Shown here one piece after another: positions 43,675 through 52,125 of a DNA stretch of 64,000 nucleotides; position 1 is the stretch's first letter, and each line of letters opens with the position of its first letter. This DNA comes from Rhodopirellula bahusiensis (GTDB lineage: Bacteria; Planctomycetota; Planctomycetia; Pirellulales; Pirellulaceae), in the NCBI RefSeq assembly GCF_002727185.1, contig NZ_NIZW01000014.1:62001-126000 (forward strand), read 5' to 3'. The translations under genes and the position numbers were made by a program. Below the pieces are notes generated by a model. That model worked only from the letters and a program-made list of their open reading frames with translations, did no database searches and was not told the DNA's origin.

Positions 43675-45071
43675 CGTTTCACCTCCGTCATGCGATCCGC
43701 AACTGGAACGGCGGTGGGAGCGGGCGAAATCCATTTGTCTTTCGGAACCGGCTGATACTCGTCCGGCAATCCGTCTTCGACGATTTCAATTGTTCCGTCG
43801 ATCGTGTTCACTTCCGCATCGGGCCGAGCCTGCATCAAACCTTCGGTGACCAAAAGTTCGGTTCCATCGAGCCCCTCGCGAATGACTCGCAAGCCATCGA
43901 TGATTGGACCGCTGGTGATGGGCCGACGCCGGATCACACCGTCCACCACGATGTAGACGTATTGCGTCGATTGGTCGGTGCCGATTGCCGAGTCTGGAAT
44001 CAAAACCGCTTGATGCGGTGCACTGCCTGGAAGTCGAATGCGAGCGAACATGCCGGGAAGCAACAGTTCATCTTCGTTCGCAAAGACGCTTCGGGCACGT
44101 AGGCTGGCCGTGTTGACATCAAAGCGGTTGTCGACGAAGTCCATGTGTCCCTGGTGAGGGAAACCGTCTTCATCAACCAAGCCAAGGTACACGGGGTTCT
44201 TTGCGACCCGCGAACTTTCGCGTTCGCCGGATTTGGCCAAGCGAGAATATTTCAAGACGTCTTGTTCGGTTGCGTCAAACACGCAGTAGATCGGCTGCAC
44301 CGAAGCGATGGTGGTCAACAAGGACGAGGTCGCACTGCCGCCGGCAATCAAGTTGCCTTCCGTGACGAACTTGCGACTGATTCGACCGGTGATGGGCGCA
44401 CGGATGCGTGTGTATTGCAAGTTGAGTTCGGCGGTTTCTACACCGGCCTTGGCCAGTTCGATTTCGGCTTGAGCCGTTGCGATCGCGGCTTCGGATGAAT
44501 TCAGGCTGGCACGAACACCTTCGATGTCGGCCTTGGCTTTGAGGAACTCCGCCTCACGATCATCCAGTTCATCTTGCGACGATGCATTTCGCTCGACCAA
44601 GTTCTGAGTTCGTTTGTAACGGACATCAGCGAGGTTCAGTTGGGCCTCGGATTGCAAGAGGTTTGCGCGGGCGACCTCCGTCATCGCTTTGGCTTGGTTG
44701 AGTTGTGATTTCGATTGCTGGAGTTTGGCTTGGGCTGCCGACAGTTCAGCTTCGTACGGACGCGGATCGATGATGAACAACAGGTCGTTCTCTTCGACGA
44801 TTTGTCCTTCGTCAAAGTGGACCGACTGCAAGTAACCGCCCACGCGACCACGGACCTCCACCAAATCGACCGCTTCCAAGCGTCCGGTGAAGGCGTCCCA
44901 CTCAACGATCTTTTTGGAAACGGGTTGGGCGACGGTCACGGTGGGTTTGGGCATCGCCGGCGGCCCACTTGGGCCTTGATTGCATCCAGCGACAGCGAGC
45001 AGTATCCCACTGATGCCGACCCCGAGGGCAAACTTGCCGAGAGCAGAAAGATTCACGTGAGGAGGATTCAT
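43671..45071 (-). CDS. RND efflux adaptor (membrane fusion lipoprotein)
   Basis: A 466-residue MexA/AcrA-type adaptor. The signal peptide ends in the lipobox LAVAGC (about residue 29). The lipoyl half-motif VRGRVGGYLQSVHFDEGQIVEENDLLFIIDPRPYEAEL is followed by a long alpha-helical hairpin (about 105-215), the second lipoyl half LNLQYTRIRAPITGRISRKFVTEGNLI, and beta-barrel and membrane-proximal domains (VLIPDSAIGTDQSTQYVYIV). It is translationally coupled to the pump gene. The MarR-type regulator lies 115 bp upstream on the same strand. Confidence 0.95.
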   Translation of the reverse strand: MNPPHVNLSALGKFALGVGISGILLAVAGCNQGPSGPPAMPKPTVTVAQPVSKKIVEWDAFTGRLEAVDLVEVRGRVGGYLQSVHFDEGQIVEENDLLFIIDPRPYEAELSAAQAKLQQSKSQLNQAKAMTEVARANLLQSEAQLNLADVRYKRTQNLVERNASSQDELDDREAEFLKAKADIEGVRASLNSSEAAIATAQAEIELAKAGVETAELNLQYTRIRAPITGRISRKFVTEGNLIAGGSATSSLLTTIASVQPIYCVFDATEQDVLKYSRLAKSGERESSRVAKNPVYLGLVDEDGFPHQGHMDFVDNRFDVNTASLRARSVFANEDELLLPGMFARIRLPGSAPHQAVLIPDSAIGTDQSTQYVYIVVDGVIRRRPITSGPIIDGLRVIREGLDGTELLVTEGLMQARPDAEVNTIDGTIEIVEDGLPDEYQPVPKDKWISPAPTAVPVADRMTEVKR

Positions 45072-45185
45072 GATCGGGTTCGATTCAAAGACGATAGAGT
45101 TCGGGTGGGACCTGCGGCGTGTCGGCTTGATGGGCGGACAGGGCCGAGGTGAATTGGGTTCGGGGTCTGGTGGGTGGGCGTGAAA

Positions 45186-45659
45186 TCAGTCGTCGCAATG
45201 AGAAATCGACTCACGAGTTCGATTGAGCAATTGCAAAAGACTCTGCTTGTCCGCCTGACTGAGTTGCAGAAGCATCCGATCTTCCATCTCTCGGAGCGGT
45301 TGCATGGTGTCTTTCACAAGTTGTTTGCCCTTTTCAGTGATTGCCACGTGCACAACGCGGCGGTCCTCGGTGCTGCGATTTCGCTCCACCAATTCTTGCG
45401 AGCAAAGATGGTCGACCAGCGATGTGACCGCAGGAACAACCTGAATCATCTGCTCGCCAATCTCGCCACAGGTCAGCGGCCGTTCAGCAAGCGCCAAACT
45501 GCGGAGAATGTTGAATCGAGATAGCGTCAAACCGTGTTCGCGAAAGAGACGCGAGAAACGATTGTCGAGCTGGTCACCGATGCGGAGGAAATTCAGCAAC
45601 ACTTCTTGGTCCAAGCATCGAAATGGCTGGGGGCGGTTCAGTTCTTGTTGCAGATTCAT
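45186..45659 (-). CDS. MarR-family repressor of the RND operon
   Basis: A 157-residue protein from the ATG at 45659; the longer frame to 45749 runs through the operator-like palindrome. The winged helix reads LTLSRFNILRSLALAERPLTCGEIGEQMIQVVPAVTSLVDHLCSQELVERNRSTEDRRVVHVAITEKGKQLV, with the DxRxxxV wing typical of MarR. The flanking helices form the dimer interface. It is the first gene of the leftward series with the adaptor and RND pump. Autorepression through the palindrome at 45684-45712 and induction by a small phenolic or drug ligand are inferred from the family. Confidence 0.93.
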   Translation of the reverse strand: MNLQQELNRPQPFRCLDQEVLLNFLRIGDQLDNRFSRLFREHGLTLSRFNILRSLALAERPLTCGEIGEQMIQVVPAVTSLVDHLCSQELVERNRSTEDRRVVHVAITEKGKQLVKDTMQPLREMEDRMLLQLSQADKQSLLQLLNRTRESISHCDD

Positions 45660-45683
45660 TGCGATTTCCCAAAACGGACTTCG

Positions 45684-45712
45684 TTTCACTGCTGAATAGG
45701 TTATTAGTGAAA
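45684..45712. promoter_or_regulatory. Candidate MarR operator
   Basis: TTTCACT (45684-45690) and AGTGAAA (45706-45712) are perfect inverted arms separated by 15 nt of AT-rich sequence, 25 bp upstream of the repressor ATG. MarR proteins usually bind such inverted repeats over their own promoters. Confidence 0.55.
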
Positions 45713-45861
45713 TATCTTTTGTCGAATTGTTTCCGCCGATAAAACACAAGGGATTCCTGGTTCACGATGCGAGTCGATTGCGGCGTGTGCCGGTCCGCAA
45801 AGGATGCCGGTAGGCGATCGTATGTACAGATCGCCGTCGATAGAGGATCAGCAAGCGCCGA

Positions 45862-46287
45862 TCAGTTGGACTCGATTCGGTCCAGTTGCCCGCGAGTGGG
45901 GATGACGTCCGCGAGCGTGACGCTGTTGAGATAGTCCATCTGAACGCGTTCCGCTTTTGCGAGCACACCGCTGAGCTTGCAGAACGAGTGAATCACGCAA
46001 CCGTGATCGCTGGCCACACAAGGCAATAAATGCGTGTCGTTTTCGATTGTCGAAATGACCTGACCGACCGTGACGTCTTCCGGACGGACCGCCAATTCGA
46101 TGCCGCCGCCGACGCCGCGGATGCTTCGCACGTAGCCTTCACGAGCCAGCAGATTGACGACCTTGGCCACATGATTGACAGAGATGTTGAACAGAGAAGC
46201 AACCCCGGCGACGTTGGCACGAGATTCTCTCGTCGCCAAATACATCAACGTGCGCAGTGCGTAGTCGGTTTGGGTTGTCAGTTTCAT
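45862..46287 (-). CDS. Rrf2-family regulator, NsrR-like
   Basis: A 141-residue protein starting MKLTTQTDYALRTLMYLATR, the Rrf2 N-terminus. The winged helix includes GVASLFNISVNHVAKVVNLLAREGYVRSIRGVGGGIELAVRPEDVTVGQVI. Three Cys in HLLPCVASDHGCVIHSFCKLSGVL (about 90, 97 and 103) match the Fe-S ligand region of NsrR rather than IscR. NsrR senses nitric oxide through its cluster and represses NO-detoxification genes. The rightward genes beginning at 46586 are candidate targets. A palindrome 37 bp upstream of its ATG is a likely autoregulatory site. Confidence 0.9.
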   Translation of the reverse strand: MKLTTQTDYALRTLMYLATRESRANVAGVASLFNISVNHVAKVVNLLAREGYVRSIRGVGGGIELAVRPEDVTVGQVISTIENDTHLLPCVASDHGCVIHSFCKLSGVLAKAERVQMDYLNSVTLADVIPTRGQLDRIESN

Positions 46288-46323
46288 GTCGATCCAGCGT
46301 AAACCTAACGGGCCGGCTTATCG

Positions 46324-46348
46324 TACTCAAACTTGCATTTCTTGAGTA
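46324..46348. promoter_or_regulatory. Candidate Rrf2/NsrR operator
   Basis: TACTCAA (46324-46330) and TTGAGTA (46342-46348) are perfect 7-bp arms with an 11-nt spacer, giving a 25-bp dyad. This is close to the 23-bp span of known NsrR sites, and it lies between the Rrf2 gene and the rightward exported-protein gene. The rest of this 298-bp gap shows no gene. Confidence 0.5.
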
Positions 46349-46585
46349 TTCCACTGGCAAAAACGATGTTTTGCGATAGTGCAATGTGAGCGGTGTTGGT
46401 TCCGGATTCGGTTTTCGGTTCCTGTTTAGAATGAGAGCCCGAACTCGCTTCGGGGTGGAAACTCCCCTTGCACAATTGACTTGGGGGTTGTGTCTGCCTA
46501 GGCTCGTTGTCAGGCCGCTTCGCTCTTGGTCGAGCATTGCTTCTCTCAAGGTGGCCAACACTCAGTTGGATCGACTGAAAAAAAT

Positions 46586-47050
46586 ATGCCGCGTGTTCTT
46601 ATCCTCATCGTCGTCGCTGTGTTGCTGGCGGGTGTTTTGACACCACGTTCAGCCGAAGCGAGTTGCGGGGATTGGTTGCAGCATTCCGGTGGCACTTCGA
46701 TGGTCACCTCGAATCAGTCATCGGTCCGATTCAGCGAAAGGCAGACCGGCGAACCCGGTGCCCCGTCGAGTCACGAGTTGACCGAAGGAAGCCAGGGGGT
46801 TGCCGGACAACCGGTCCCTGCGAAGCCCTGTGATGGGCCGTTGTGTGGCCAGTTGCCAACGCTTCCGATTCCCGCACCAATGCTTCCGTCGGCCGAACGT
46901 CCGCAACACGACGCGGTCTGGAAAGAGGCATCGCTGCGAGTTCGCGTGGGGCAGTTCGTTCGTCGATCGCAGGAAGAAGCAGCTGATGTCCAACAAGGAT
47001 TCTTGATGGGAATCGATCGACCGCCGCAGGCGACTTTGTCTCTGACTTGA
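46586..47050 (+). CDS. Small exported hypothetical protein
   Basis: A 154-residue protein from the ATG at 46586: MPRVLILIVVAVLLAGVLTPRSAEAS is a good signal peptide. The mature part has CGDWLQHSGG and PCDGPLCGQLPTLPIPAP, four Cys in pairs, then a charged helical tail. From memory, similar short Pro/Cys proteins (CDGPxCxxxP) recur in Pirellulaceae next to cytochrome or exoprotein genes; I cannot name a family. It precedes the multiheme cytochrome gene by 291 bp, in which a hairpin GGAAGCG-ATT-CGCTTCC (47242-47258) is visible. Confidence 0.6.
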   Translation: MPRVLILIVVAVLLAGVLTPRSAEASCGDWLQHSGGTSMVTSNQSSVRFSERQTGEPGAPSSHELTEGSQGVAGQPVPAKPCDGPLCGQLPTLPIPAPMLPSAERPQHDAVWKEASLRVRVGQFVRRSQEEAADVQQGFLMGIDRPPQATLSLT

Positions 47051-47341
47051 GCAGGTCGTTCTCCACTGGCTAGTTTGCACGTGCTGATCCCTCCGTCGTC
47101 GTCTCTCGCGATGATGGATGTGTCGGCGTAGCAATGTCCAATATCGCCGTTTGGGCGTTGGGTCACAGTTGCGGATGAAATCTTGCTCGATGTTGATGCC
47201 TGTGCCACGTTCTGTCGGCCGGTCAACACAGGATCACGGTCGGAAGCGATTCGCTTCCTTCCGCTTGATGCACTCCATCCGAAGACGTCGGTCGCGGGTG
47301 CACATCCAGTCTGCAAGCTGATCATTCATTGGACTCATTTT

Positions 47342-50236
47342 ATGTCATCTGTTGCACAATCCGGTGCGGCCGTGCCGAAGCCGCGAAAAAAGTATGTTCG
47401 CGCGGTCGGGCCGCGTCTGAAGAAGTTGCTTTACGCCATCTTTGTTCTTTTCGCGTTGCTGCTTGCCAATTCTGGGTATCTAGCAACGTTCACGTTCCTG
47501 GAATGGTTTCGTGATCAGACGTACCAGGACTATTTCTATCAGTACATGTTCTTCGCTCACTTGGTGATGGGACTGCTGTTGATCTTGCCGGTCGTCATCT
47601 TTGGTTTCATCCATATGTGGAACACCAAAGATCGTCGCAACCGGCGAGCGGTCCGAATCGGCTACGCTCTTTTCGCGGTCAGTTTGGGCATTCTCACGAC
47701 GGGAATCTTGTTGGTTCGGATCGGAGGTTTTGACCTGAAGCAACCTTTGGCACGCAGCACGGTGTATTGGTTGCACGTCGCGTTTCCGCTGGCTTCGATT
47801 TGGCTCTACTGGCTGCACCGTTTGGCCGGGCCTCGGATCAAGTGGCGAATTGGAATGAGCTTTGGCGGTGTCGCGGCGGCGTCGATCGCTGCCATGGTGA
47901 TCTTGCAGATGCAGGACCCTCGCCAGTGGAACGCGATTGGTCCCGATTCAGGAACGCAGTACTTCGAACCGTCGCTCGCACGAACGTCTAGTGGCAACTT
48001 CATTCCGTCGAATGCGTTGATGAACGATGAATACTGCTTGAAGTGCCATGCCGACATTCACAAGGATTGGCAGGACAGCGTTCATCGATTCAGTTCCTTC
48101 AACAACGCACCGTATTTTGCCAGCGTTAGTGAAACGCGTGCGAAGTCGCTCGAGCGTGATGGCTCGGTTCAAGCTTCACGCTGGTGCGCAGGGTGTCACG
48201 ACCCCGTGCCGTTTTTCTCCGGAGCGTTTGATGATCCAAACTTTGACATGTTGGATCACCCAACCGCGAAAGCGGGGATCACTTGCACGGTCTGTCACGC
48301 GATCACCAACGTCAACAGCGTTCGTGGCAACGCGGACTACACGATCGAAGAACCACTGCATTACCCGTTTGCCAGCAGCGAAAACGCGGCGTTGCAATGG
48401 ATCAACAATCAATTGGTCAAAGCGAAACCGTCTTTCCATAAGAAGACTTTCCTGAAGCCATTTCACAAGACGGCAGAGTTTTGTTCGACCTGTCACAAGG
48501 TGCACTTGCCCGAGGCGTTGACCGGCTACAAGGAATTCTTGCGTGGCCAGAACCACTATGACCCGTACCTGTTCAGCGGCGTGTCGGGTCACGGAGCGAG
48601 AAGTTTTTACTACCCGCCCAAAGCCGTCGACAATTGCAGCAAATGTCACATGCCGTTGGTGGCTTCCAACGACTTCGGCGCGAAAATGTTTGATGACGCG
48701 GAGGAACTGAGTGTCCATGACCACATGTTCCCATCCGCGAACACCGGCATCGCATGGCTTCGCGACCGAGACGATGTGATCGCGGCGCATCAAGAGTATC
48801 TGCAGGACGTGATGCGTGTTGACATTTTTGGCGTCCGTGAAGGCGGCGAGATCGATGGCGAATTGATCGCTCCGCTGCGTCCACAGGTGCCGTCGCTGAA
48901 ACGCGGTGAAAAGTATCTGCTCGAGACGGTGATTCGAACGATGAAGATGGGACACCTGTTTTCACAAGGCACTGTCGACAGCAACGAAATTTGGTTGGAA
49001 GTCAAAGTCACCAGCGGTGATCGCCTGATCGGTCACAGTGGTTTGATCGACGAAGGCAAACACAATGAAGTTGACCCATGGTCGCACTTCATCAACGTTT
49101 TCATGCTGGACAAGGACGGCAATCGCATCAACCGACGCAATGCGGAAGATATCTTCACTCCGCTTTACAACCATCAAATTCCACCGGGCGCCGGCCAAAC
49201 GGTTCACTACGAACTGAATGTTCCGGACGATGTCTCGGAGCCGGTTCAAGTCGAGATCAAGTTGCTGTATCGGAAGTTTGACACGGAGTACATGGATTTC
49301 GTTGCGAAGCAGAACGAGAAATTCGGCAACCTGATTCGTGGTCACGTGCCCGGCCAGGACTACACGAATGAGTTGCCCATCACCACGATGGCAGTCGACA
49401 CAGTTGTCTTTCCGGTGGAGGGACTTGATCAGTCCGTCGAGAATCCGCCGCGTGACATTCCGACCTGGCAACGGTGGAACGATTACGGCATTGGATTGCT
49501 GCTCAAGGGAAAAGCTGAACTTCGTCAGGCAGAAAATGCCTTCCGCGCCGTGGAGGAACTTGATCGCTACGACGGTCCAATGAACCTAGCTCGTGTGTTG
49601 AACACCGAAGGCCGTTTGGACGAAGCGGTCGAGGCGCTGCAGCGTGCCGATGAATTCCGCGACACGGAAGGATTCCCACGTTGGACGTGGGCCTGGTTGT
49701 CGGGCGTCATCAACTCGCAACAGGGACGCCTCGAAGAAGCCGAGCAGAATCTTCGCAGCGTGTTGGAAGACAGCACAGAAGACATGCAACGTCGAGGTTT
49801 TGATTTCAGTCTGGACATCGAAGTCATCAACCAGCTTGGCCGAACGCTGTTTGATCTCGGCAACATTCGCGATCGGCAACGTCGATCCGACGAGAGCCTG
49901 GCGTACTTGGAAGAAGCGGTTTCGCAGTATCGGAAGACGTTGATGATTGATCCTGAAAACGTTTCAGCTCATCACAACCTGCAACTGCTCTACGAACGAC
50001 TCGATGACCAAGAATCAGCCGAGAAACATCGAAAGCTGCATCAGATCTACAAGCCCGATGACAACGCTCAAGGGCGAGCCATTCGGCTGGCGCGTGAAAA
50101 ATATCCCGCTGCGGATCATGCCGCCGAAGCTGTCGTGAAGTACTCGTTGCATCGCGAATTACCAACCCAAACCGCTGCGGATGAGGCCACTGAGGTCACC
50201 GCTGATAACCCGCAGGAGAATTCCAATGACCAGTGA
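47342..50236 (+). CDS. Membrane pentaheme cytochrome c with TPR domain
   Basis: A 964-residue protein from the ATG at 47342. Residues 28-190 hold about five transmembrane helices with several His residues, resembling a small quinol-type membrane domain. Five CXXCH heme sites follow, at Cys232 (CLKCH), Cys282 (CAGCH), Cys315 (CTVCH), Cys381 (CSTCH) and Cys432 (CSKCH), arranged like the cytochrome c554/hydroxylamine-oxidoreductase-related fold. A beta domain lies at about 525-720, and TPR-like helices at about 770-930. No CXXCK catalytic heme site was seen, so a NrfA-type nitrite reductase is unlikely. The protein probably passes electrons from the membrane to an extracytoplasmic acceptor. It overlaps the CRTAC1 gene by 11 nt. 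Confidence 0.88.
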   Translation: MSSVAQSGAAVPKPRKKYVRAVGPRLKKLLYAIFVLFALLLANSGYLATFTFLEWFRDQTYQDYFYQYMFFAHLVMGLLLILPVVIFGFIHMWNTKDRRNRRAVRIGYALFAVSLGILTTGILLVRIGGFDLKQPLARSTVYWLHVAFPLASIWLYWLHRLAGPRIKWRIGMSFGGVAAASIAAMVILQMQDPRQWNAIGPDSGTQYFEPSLARTSSGNFIPSNALMNDEYCLKCHADIHKDWQDSVHRFSSFNNAPYFASVSETRAKSLERDGSVQASRWCAGCHDPVPFFSGAFDDPNFDMLDHPTAKAGITCTVCHAITNVNSVRGNADYTIEEPLHYPFASSENAALQWINNQLVKAKPSFHKKTFLKPFHKTAEFCSTCHKVHLPEALTGYKEFLRGQNHYDPYLFSGVSGHGARSFYYPPKAVDNCSKCHMPLVASNDFGAKMFDDAEELSVHDHMFPSANTGIAWLRDRDDVIAAHQEYLQDVMRVDIFGVREGGEIDGELIAPLRPQVPSLKRGEKYLLETVIRTMKMGHLFSQGTVDSNEIWLEVKVTSGDRLIGHSGLIDEGKHNEVDPWSHFINVFMLDKDGNRINRRNAEDIFTPLYNHQIPPGAGQTVHYELNVPDDVSEPVQVEIKLLYRKFDTEYMDFVAKQNEKFGNLIRGHVPGQDYTNELPITTMAVDTVVFPVEGLDQSVENPPRDIPTWQRWNDYGIGLLLKGKAELRQAENAFRAVEELDRYDGPMNLARVLNTEGRLDEAVEALQRADEFRDTEGFPRWTWAWLSGVINSQQGRLEEAEQNLRSVLEDSTEDMQRRGFDFSLDIEVINQLGRTLFDLGNIRDRQRRSDESLAYLEEAVSQYRKTLMIDPENVSAHHNLQLLYERLDDQESAEKHRKLHQIYKPDDNAQGRAIRLAREKYPAADHAAEAVVKYSLHRELPTQTAADEATEVTADNPQENSNDQ

Positions 50237-52073
50237 TCCGCAATCGAACGAAGTCGACGAAAGTGAGTTGCGAGACGATGCCGACATCGGTCGTGCGATG
50301 CGAGGATCGTTGATCGCATTGGTCGTTCTGGCGTTGCTCGGTGGTGTTGCCGCGTACATTCTGACGCGTCCCAAACCGGCGCCACCGGTGCGCGAGTCCA
50401 AGCTCGCGAATGTCGCTGTGCGAGAGCAGCCGAAGGTGCAGGTTCCGACGACACCGTTCAAGGACATCACGGAAGAAGCTGGGATCTCGTTCGTGCACAA
50501 CAATGGTGCGACCGGTGACAAACTGCTGCCGGAAACGATGGGCGGCGGCAGCGCGTTCTTTGATTTCGACAACGATGGAGATCAAGACTTGCTGCTGATC
50601 AATTCGATGGACTGGTCTTGGGACGAACCAAGCGGTCGGCGAAACACATCGGCGCTTTATCAAAACGAAGGCGGCAAGTTCGTTGACGTCACCGAGGACT
50701 CTGGGCTGGACGTCGAGTTGTATGGAATGGGTGTCGCGGTTGGCGACTACGATCAAGATGGCTTGGTCGACGTTTTTATTTCCGCGGTCGGGGCCAACCG
50801 GCTGTTTCGTAACTTGGGTGAAGGCAAGTTCGACGACATGACGGAGGATGCTGGCGTGGGAGGCGAGGCAGATCGATGGAGCACCAGTTCCGGTTGGTTT
50901 GACTACGACAACGACGGTGATCTGGATTTGTTTGTCTGCAACTATGTCGGTTGGAGCCGCGAATACGATCAGTCGCAGGGGTTTCAGCTTGTTGGTGGCG
51001 GTCGAGCTTATGGCAGGCCGCAAAACTTCGAAGGCACGTTTCCTTATCTTTACCGCAATGAAGGAGATGGCAAGTTCACCGACGTTTCCGAAGAAGCTGG
51101 CATTCAAATTCGCAACGTGTCCACCAATGTGCCGCAGTCAAAGTCGCTCGGATTGGCCCTGTGTGACTTTGATCGCAATGGGTTCGTGGATGTCGTGGTG
51201 GCCAACGACACCGTACAGAATTGCCTGTTGAGAAACGGTGGCGATGGCAAATTCACGGAGATGGGAGCGATCTGTGGGATCGCCTTCGATGCGACGGGCA
51301 ACGCTCGCGGGGCCATGGGGATCGACGTGACAACGTTTCGCGAGCGTTCCAGCATGGCGGTCGCGATCGGAAACTTCTCCAATGAGATGACCGCTTTGTA
51401 TGTGACCAAAGCCGGCCGAATGCAGTTTTACGATGAAGCGGTTTCAACCGGGCTCGGCCCCAGCACGCGATTGTTGCTGACGTTTGGTTTGGCGTATGTC
51501 GACTATGATTTGGATGGCCGTTTGGATCTGTTTTGTGCGAACGGGCACCTGGAAGAGGACATCAACCGGGTGCAGCCAAGCCAGCACTACGAGCAGCCAC
51601 CGCAGATGTTTTGGAACGCGGGACCGGAGTATGAAACCGAGTTCCTGCCCGTTGGTGCCGAGCAGCTAGGCGATGAGTTTGTTCAGCCCATGGTGGGCCG
51701 CGGTGCTTCGTACGCGGACATCGATCTGGATGGCGATTTGGATCTCTTGATCACATCTGTTGGCCGGGCCCCGCGATTGTTGCGGAACGACCAAGACACC
51801 GGTCACCACTGGTTGCGTTTGAAGTTGGTGGGCGACGGCGAGAAGTGCAATCGCGATGCGATTGGTGCGTGGGTCGAGGTCACCGTTGGCGAAGAAGTGA
51901 TTTCCAAGCAGGTGATGCCCACACGAAGCTATTTGACTCAGGTGGAGTTGCCGCTGACATTCGGTCTGGGCGAACACGATTCCATTGAGAACGTGACCGT
52001 TCAATGGCCCGACGGTGAGGTGGTTGAACTAGGGCCAATGGAAATCGACCGGTCGCACAAGATCACTCGTTGA
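50226..52073 (+). CDS. CRTAC1 family (FG-GAP/ASPIC-UnbV) membrane-anchored protein
   Basis: A 615-residue protein. The ATG at 50226 has AGGAG about 8 nt upstream, and the start overlaps the end of the cytochrome gene. One N-terminal transmembrane helix (GSLIALVVLALLGGVAAYILT) anchors an extracytoplasmic beta-propeller with repeated Ca2+-binding loops: FFDFDNDGDQDLLL, DYDQDGLVDVFI, DYDNDGDLDLFV, DFDRNGFVDVVV, DYDLDGRLDLFC and DIDLDGDLDLLI. The C-terminus is ASPIC/UnbV (RDAIGAWVEVTVGEEVISKQVMPTRSYLTQVELPLTFGLG). The close coupling to the multiheme cytochrome suggests a surface or periplasmic partner protein, perhaps presenting it to substrates. Its biochemical role is unknown. Confidence 0.92.
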   Translation: MTSDPQSNEVDESELRDDADIGRAMRGSLIALVVLALLGGVAAYILTRPKPAPPVRESKLANVAVREQPKVQVPTTPFKDITEEAGISFVHNNGATGDKLLPETMGGGSAFFDFDNDGDQDLLLINSMDWSWDEPSGRRNTSALYQNEGGKFVDVTEDSGLDVELYGMGVAVGDYDQDGLVDVFISAVGANRLFRNLGEGKFDDMTEDAGVGGEADRWSTSSGWFDYDNDGDLDLFVCNYVGWSREYDQSQGFQLVGGGRAYGRPQNFEGTFPYLYRNEGDGKFTDVSEEAGIQIRNVSTNVPQSKSLGLALCDFDRNGFVDVVVANDTVQNCLLRNGGDGKFTEMGAICGIAFDATGNARGAMGIDVTTFRERSSMAVAIGNFSNEMTALYVTKAGRMQFYDEAVSTGLGPSTRLLLTFGLAYVDYDLDGRLDLFCANGHLEEDINRVQPSQHYEQPPQMFWNAGPEYETEFLPVGAEQLGDEFVQPMVGRGASYADIDLDGDLDLLITSVGRAPRLLRNDQDTGHHWLRLKLVGDGEKCNRDAIGAWVEVTVGEEVISKQVMPTRSYLTQVELPLTFGLGEHDSIENVTVQWPDGEVVELGPMEIDRSHKITR

Positions 52074-52125
52074 TCTGCCAAGCCGTGTCTTCGTTTCGAC
52101 AATTTGAACGAGGCGATCCTATGAA

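Noticed and set aside
47342-50236. Annotation of the multiheme cytochrome as NrfA nitrite reductase.
   Set aside because: All five motifs are CXXCH; the CXXCK catalytic heme of typical NrfA is missing, and a large membrane domain is present.
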